Positions 57,450 through 64,000 of a stretch of 64,000 bases of DNA are shown here, in pieces; positions within the stretch are counted from its first letter, which is position 1; the number at the start of each line of letters is the position of its first letter. The notes beneath the pieces were generated by a model that was given only the letters and a program-made list of their open reading frames with translations, did no database searches and was not told the origin of the DNA. This DNA comes from Climacium dendroides. Its lineage: Eukaryota > Streptophyta > Bryopsida > Hypnales > Climaciaceae. Made by a program: the position numbers and the translations under genes. The stretch is from NCBI GenBank assembly GCA_950106755.1, contig OX467084.1, positions 2,046,001 through 2,110,000 of the forward strand, given 5' to 3'.

Positions 57450-59457
57450 CCCCCCCTCCACAATTTCGCAAACCGTAGAAGTAACAACTAAACCCTGCTC
57501 CTCTTCGACCCCAAACTTTCAAAACACAACACGCTTCTCTACCAAATTCAAAGTATTAGTCTAGTGTACTGATCTTAGTAACACGGGAGTCCGCAACCAG
57601 AATCTCGATACTAAGAGCGCGGAAATACTATATCGAGGCTCCAGGAGTGGATACGCTATGAAATTTTTTGAGAATTTTTTTAACCAGAAGTGATCAATTG
57701 CTGAAGTTCAGGAAAGAAAGCACTCAGCAGCTGACAATTCTAAGGCCAGGGAACTAGGAAGCGATGGCGATCGGTGGCCAAGCCTCGGCACTAAGTCCCG
57801 ACGTTTCTAAGGAAACGCCGGGGACTCACCCACCGCACTAAGTCTCTGACGTTTCTAAGGAAATGCCGGGACCCACCTGCTGCCCGGCACCCTCCTGCCC
57901 GAGCTGCAGGCCCTCTCGACCAGTTGCATACCCGCCCGCCCGTCCGCCCTTTCCCGGAGACTCTGTACAGTCGGGCTACCTTCATCCCTCAGGGAATGCA
58001 GACTTGTTTTTTCTTCGAATGAGGTCACAGTTGTTGGAATTGGATTTCTACGATCACTGCTCAGGTTTTGTTACTTGCAAACCACTCCTTTCCCTAAATA
58101 TCCTCATATCCTACAAGAAAACAATGTTCATCTTGAAGGAATGAAGTGCAAGTTAATGGGAATAGTCACCTTCAAGTGCTATGGGATCACTAATCCAATT
58201 CTACACAGTATCACCACACTTGAATACACATCACATTCTCCTAGTGGATTGATTTCAAACCCAACATCATATAAATAATTTCCTTACTCACATAATGTTT
58301 ATTACAAAAGCAAATGCATGACCACCTTCTCATCTGTCATATATAAACAACAACAGAATTGACAAGTTTCCTAGTTCACATCATGACTACATGATTATAT
58401 GCTCTGTACATGCAATAGCATCATGTCTACTTATTTTGTGAGCATATTTTATGAAAATGACATCACAACCTCAAAAACCTCAAAAACAGTTACAAAGTTT
58501 ACAGAACACTCCATTGATGTTGTATGAGTTCACAAAAAACATTCAAATCAATTGAAGCTTTTGTGCACCTCCTAATAATACATCTTACTATCCTAAAACA
58601 CTCATTCTACACCAAGGCCAACAGGGCAAATGTATTCAACTCCCTTTCGGGGTTAATGGAACATCCTTTAAAAAACGCAAGTTGAGGACGTATTGAACGT
58701 ATCCGAAATGTACTCTCAAGTATGATATCAGTATCGTACACCTTTGAAACACTAATTCATGGAATCCTGTCATAAGACAGAAAAGTATAAACCATTCTAG
58801 CCTGAAACCCTCACGAATAGATGCAAGTGCAGCATAACCGTATGCCACATCGTATAAGTTACAACAGATTCCGGCGCTAATAAGATGTCCCACTGGCGAG
58901 AGTTTTGTAGGCATGATAGCGTGAACAGGTGATTTGATCTGAGGCTTGTAATTAAACAATAAACAGATGGCTGCTTTGTTGAAAGGAGACGCTTGAGTTT
59001 TCTCAGATGAAAGTATCCGATCCCAGTAATTTGCTTGATTGCCCCCGAAAGATGTGTCCACTCCTGTCAAGGTACAGTTTGACATATTTTACTCGCACAT
59101 AGAGCAGCATACATGAAACTTATACACTAGACACAAGTCTAGCTCGTGAACCCACCTGGCAGACACGATATTTTCGCGGCTAACAGTGTCGTGGCAAGTT
59201 GCTGGCCTTCGATTATGTCACCCATTCTCCTTCGCTGCGTCCTCTTTCCTTATCCTTTCTTCTTCTTCTTTGTTGTAAATAGCATTCAATTGGCGTTCAA
59301 GCTGAGTAATATTCACAGACCTAAACGTTAGGAAGCTTCTATAGGAAATTGAACAAATTCTCTGGTCATGTAGCACATGCCTTCTGCCTATAGACAACGC
59401 CTCGACAAAGAGCAGGAAATTTAAAGTCCCACATATTTAAAATTCATCGGCTAGCAT
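57450..59457. other. Spacer between the SDR gene and the kinase gene
   Basis: 57450 to about 57700 is the probable promoter and leader of the SDR gene. Tandem hairpins lie at 57788-57880, next to a GC-rich Pro/Arg-type low-complexity stretch. A 149-codon minus-strand frame (59085-58636) lies downstream of the kinase stop codon. It could be kinase 3' UTR or an alternative last exon and resembles no family I know. Confidence 0.4.
57788..57880. repeat. Two tandem 46-47 bp units, each with a palindrome
   Basis: Units start GCACTAAGTC at 57788 and 57835 and share GACGTTTCTAAGGAAA and GCCGGG. The first unit contains GTCCCGACGTTTC, TAAG, GAAACGCCGGGGAC, a near-perfect hairpin with arms of about 13 bp. 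The second is slightly degraded. Confidence 0.75.
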
Positions 59458-62400
59458 TTATCTTGGCAGTGGCACTGGAGACTGCCGTCTAGGATGGTTC
59501 TTCTTCAATAATAAACGTACCAAAGCATTGCGCAGTTTCACAGTTTGCAGCTCATCCACAAGGTTTGCCATCCTGGCAAGACAAATTTCAAATGAGATTT
59601 CAAGCTTTACCACGAAATGTGTCTTTCAATATGAACTAAAAATAAGAAATGCAATAAGTTTACGGAACATGCCTCAGTCAGAAGTCATATGATTTTATAT
59701 AACATGAACATTCTGAGTAAGTATTGAACCTGGCCTGAAGATCAGATACTTGATTAAGAAGCTCACGCTCCTTATCTGTTGATACCTCGACCTGGCAGTT
59801 GTAGAACCCCTTTTGGGATATCTCAATCTGGCAAATAAGACGTACAAAAATATCAGCCTTTAAGGACGATCGCTTAATGTACCAGACGGAGAGGGGATAG
59901 AATCAATACTATTGAAGATGTCCAAGGTTTTGATCGCATTTGGAATACGATAATGCATCTTTCTCCTCAGAGCTAATAAAATGAAAATAGCGAGGTGACA
60001 AGATCACCTTAAGTTTTCTGTAGAAACACAAGCACTAGGTACCTGACTTAGGCGATTGCGAGAGCCACCCCTTGGACTTCGTGGTGAACCACAAACACTC
60101 TGCATGGCAACCACTAAAAGAATTATGGACTAATAATAGACCATGTATGCATATTTACACTTTCATTGGATATTTAGGATAAGACAGACTAGCTTTAGTA
60201 GAATATTGTCACCTTTTACATTCTCTGAACAATCGTAAAAAAACGTAAAGATCCTCTCTCTTACAGCATGAACCAAAAATGGTTTATAAGTGCGCTCTTG
60301 TTGAACGGTGATCGCCTAAGTGGAACAAACCAGCAGGCCCTTCATTGAGAGTTTTGCAAGATGGAGTAAAGCTATCTGAAACAGATTCTAGCAGACATGC
60401 TCACCGAGGAATCACCAGAATAGTTTGCACTCAAACTTCGCAGATATCGTGAAGCACCATTTGAAGCTTGTACTGCATTCACAAAAGTTTCCAGGTTAAT
60501 GATATTTATCAGTCCATATCCATGCATTCTTTGCATACACATAAGACTTGTAATTGCTAAAAGATCTCGAATGTTCGAAGCACAAGTCGACAGTAAATAT
60601 CGTGCTACATAATTATGCTATATACACATTGCAGTCGGAAGAACTTACAGTTGCCAACGTCGCTTGGACCAAGGGCTTGAATCAGGTTAGAGATTCCTTC
60701 CTGCACATATAGAATAATTAAATGAGAGTACAAATAAAATATTGTTTGAAGCACAAACGGACAGTAAATCGTCATTTAGAAGAGGAAATCCAATTTTTGT
60801 AACATTCTCGGAACTGCTGCGCTTATTTGTGACATACAAAATGAGGAGTTGAAGTATACCATGGCGTCCTTCTATGCAGGAATTTTATGAAAAAGGCCGT
60901 TCTTTTTTAACACATAGATTCATGAGAACACCAGAACTTTTTTTTTCAAAAAAGTGCACTATCCTCTGATAATGATGTTACTCTTTAACTGAAGGCCTTA
61001 GATCACAAATATCCTGTCTTAAACTACACTCATATCAGTTCCAAATATCTTGGATGGATACCTCAAAGTGAAATCCATTGCTACGTACAAGGATGAATTC
61101 TAAAAAATTACGTCAGAGTGCTGAAGATGCCAGAGTTCACTGGTGCAGGAGAGATTTTGTTGATTACCTGCTGTCTTTGTCCATGTTGAAGGATCTGATG
61201 TAGCTGAGGAATGATTCCACCACAAACTGAAATTGCACCATTACCATTTTGATTTGATGCTGTCGACTGTTGGTTCAGAGATGCCGAGTATTGCGAAACC
61301 ATCACAAGTTCCATCAACATAAAATTATTCAGAACGGATATTAGTTACGGTTCATATTAAGATGCTGCAAACTCTTCAAGAAAAGCCATGCATATTACAA
61401 AAATTCTATCATAAAACTATCAAGATCACTTGTACTGGTGGGGACTTGCCAGGAATAAATTAGGCTCATAACATCGGATTTCAGGGAGTTGGACTTGGAC
61501 TAATGATTATTAGAACAACCATGACGAAACAGCAGATTACTCATGAATAGTCACACTCCGATTACTTAGTCACGTCGCTGAGGTTATCAGACAAGTTCGA
61601 CTTAAGTTTTAAAATGGAATTTTAGAGATTGTAACATACAAGGATTTTCCGATCGCTAGAACATTCGCCAGCGCTAGCCGACTTCTGAAGTAATACCTGC
61701 ACATTGCAAAACCATAAAGGCCCGCTTGTTAAACCAATTCGTCCTAGGGACAGAAACAACTGTGCAGTACTTACAGGTGACACATAGATGCATGTATTTT
61801 CGGATGGCACTAGCGGTATACAGGTACGGCATGCTTTTATCAAGGACATCACCACCGGAATTCTATGATTTACGAAAAAGGTTGTTTGCAAATTGAAAAA
61901 TGAATCAAAGCTGTTTACCTGCGCATTCGGACTTCTTCTTGAGCTGATGTGTAGAGAATCCTGCACAAATCATGAACGGAAATAATTTCAACCTTGTGCT
62001 ACTCCGCGGATGGTGAACAGCCATTTAAAATTTCATGCAACTACAACGTGATTTCTGAAGAAAGTGACTGCTTAATTGGTCTGGCATATGTAGATCAATG
62101 TAACATAATCCATAACCTCAAGCTAAGTATTCGGTTGAACATTCATTGTATCCAACATCACGCACTATCCCAATACTAGATTGATCGATGTGGAAGAATT
62201 GGGTAGCAAATAGCGATGTATTTCACTGAATTACCTCCATACTCGAGTCAACCGAAATAACTGAAAAACGTCCTTTCTGGAGAACAGGACCCTTTTGACC
62301 AGGAGACATTGCCTTTTCCTCTGAAATCTCCCTATTTCCTGTTTAATTGAAATAGATATAAATCAGAAAATTGACATCTAGTGTGCATCAAATTAGAAGG

Positions 62401-64000
62401 CATTCCCGAGGCATCAATTAACGAACATACGTCTACGGTTTAAAGATAGTACTTGCTGGAATCTGCAGTAATCTGAGTTTACATATGATCTGGTAGGCAT
62501 ACCGGAAGCTGGTCTCGACCCTCCTTGATTTCCATTAACGAGCCGATAGTCGCCATTAGAACGATCAGTCGTAGAGGTTAATGGTCCGCTGTAAGAGCGT
62601 TCCCGCTGTCCTAACCGAACAAGATCCTCACCGTTCCGTCCATTTTGGCGAGAGTCTCTGCCCCTACAGGAAAGAAAATATCGAATTAGTTGAATCACAA
62701 AAGCTGAATAAAATTTCAATCTTCAACACAACCCTCAATCACATTTGAAAATATGAAGTAAAACATCCTAGAAATCGAACAGAGTAGAAAATGAGAACCA
62801 GTATCCACTTTACCACGCAACAAGAATTTTCTCGACCTTTGATATATTCAGGGGTCATGCTCAAACCTCCACCTAGTTATACCGCTAGAGTGAGCATATC
62901 AAGGTGACACAAGGTCATTCATTACGATTCACCTAGTCCCACCTTTGCAATAGGAGAGTTTCAACCTAGTTATAAGAAGCTTAACTGTCAAACACATGCA
63001 GCACACATAGATCCAATGCACGCCAATTAATGAAGTTCAATGCCAGACGAAAATATCAAAGATGGAATTCGAATTCCGAGTAATTGAGGTACATGAGAGC
63101 AGCCATAGCAAAGTAGAATGCAGAAGTCCAGATCAAACCTGTCCAGCTCTCGTGTGTCCATGGTCAGACCGCGAATTGATGACAGCACACGCTCAGATCC
63201 CAAACTTCCTACACGGCGAATCGAATCTCGATCAACCCGATCATCAGAACGCCTTTGCTCTCTCTCCTCTTTCCGCTCCCTATCATCAGCTTTACGAAGT
63301 TCTCTGCTTTCCTTTTCTCGTCGTGATTGCTCTCTGTCTTCCGTTCTTCGGCTTTCCTTTGGCGAGCCATTCAGGACCAAGCTTTCGAAATCATAGTCCT
63401 CAGACACTTCAAAACGGCCTCTGCATGTACATCAAGAAAAGTCAAGACCTTTCTTTCTCACGGATCCAGGTAGACTACCAAGTATTGAAACATGATCTCC
63501 ACAGACATACCAGCACCATAGCATGGTGATCGATCCCATCAATCACCTGTCCAACACTATACGTAATGCAGACAAGAGACACCAACACCATAGCAGATGA
63601 CGTTACCTTATGCCATTTGCGGGCTTCGGTAGGACAGGATTTGGGAGGGGTCCTGATCTAATCCTTGTCACTCCTGCCTGCGATGAGATGACACATATGA
63701 ATCGAAGTGGTTGGTTCACACATTTTCAAATGATGATTCCAACTGTCGTCACCCGGAACTCGAGTAACATCCCAGCACGCACGTGATATGCCAAATGCAA
63801 AGTGGAAAGAGAGAACAAACTAACAAGTCTGAGGAGTAGGCTTAGGTGTCCGTCCAATCATGTCTTGACTAGTACCTTCGGGTATAAAAGCAATCAATTG
63901 AGATAAAGCGTCAGTCAGTTCTTACATCATTTGTGGTCTCAGCTATTATGGAATGTATTGTAACAGGCTGCTGGAATCTGTCCATTGAGGATTGTCGGCT
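59458..64000 (-). CDS. Plant STE20-like protein kinase (OSR1/BLUS1-type), C-terminal half, partial
   Basis: Only the regulatory half is present; the gene starts beyond 64000, where the kinase domain must lie. Exons as read: 64000-63926 (partial), 63677-63607, 63420-63139, 62663-62503, 62338-62235, 61960-61919, 61696-61640, 61266-61168, 60700-60649, 60472-60405, 60099-60043, 59827-59730, 59572-59458; in phase, 426 aa. Blocks shared with Arabidopsis At5g14720-type kinases, in order: GRFEVSEDYD, RERSYSGPL, QKGRFSVISVD, IIPQLHQILQ with EGISNLIQALG, and a C-terminal coiled coil DKERELLNQVSDLQARMANL followed by VDELQTVKLRN. An Arg/Glu/Asp-rich stretch of about 50 residues follows the first block. 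Substrate and role are not visible from this half. The exon at 61266 has an uncertain acceptor, and the stop after RRQSPVPLPR is the first in frame. Confidence 0.8.

Noticed and set aside
61640..61960. Extra kinase exon around 61860-61775
   Set aside because: Its only open frame does not fit the phases of the exons on either side; direct joining of 61919 to 61696 keeps frame.
63841..63895. Possible 51-base kinase exon
   Set aside because: The only open frame requires phases that neither neighbour offers; joining 63926 to 63677 works without it.

Overview
This window is nuclear DNA from a land plant. The genes are intron-rich and encode plant-type proteins: a plastid-targeted FabG, an FTSHI1-type inactive FtsH, a peroxisomal IBR1-type reductase with PTS1, a GH9 cellulase and a plant STE20/BLUS1-type kinase. 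They sit as moderately GC-rich islands in very AT-rich spacers that carry DNA transposons. A bryophyte (moss-like) or other non-seed plant is my guess; the sequence alone does not fix the species.

Layout: 0.9-4.6 kb (minus) is a 10-exon gene for chloroplast 3-oxoacyl-ACP reductase. An 8.07 kb PIF/Harbinger transposon follows at 5.47-13.53 kb, with an open DDE transposase frame and a decayed Myb/SANT-like partner, flanked by TTA. An intronless FTSHI1-like gene (15.6-18.5 kb, minus) and a 7-exon GH9 endoglucanase (21.0-26.2 kb, minus) come next. The GH9 locus has tandem repeats in its promoter, in its last intron and in its 3' flank. From 26.7 to 39.2 kb there is no recognisable host gene, only AT-rich DNA with MITEs, a 2.15 kb CACTA-like element and a small foldback element. 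A 23-exon DNA topoisomerase II gene (39.9-48.5 kb) is the only host gene on the plus strand. A second CACTA-like element (50.3-54.3 kb) separates it from a 6-exon peroxisomal SDR gene of the IBR1/SDRA type (55.4-57.4 kb, minus) and the 3' half of a STE20-like kinase gene (59.5 kb to the window end, minus), whose kinase domain lies outside.

The genes do not form an operon-like system. They are independent housekeeping and cell-wall genes: plastid fatty-acid synthesis, plastid protein import/division support, cell-wall glucan hydrolysis, DNA untangling, peroxisomal beta-oxidation-type metabolism and kinase signalling. Exon boundaries were read by eye from GT/AG sites and reading-frame phase, against remembered family sequences. 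I found no clear new biological system. The most unusual material is the transposon and repeat architecture.
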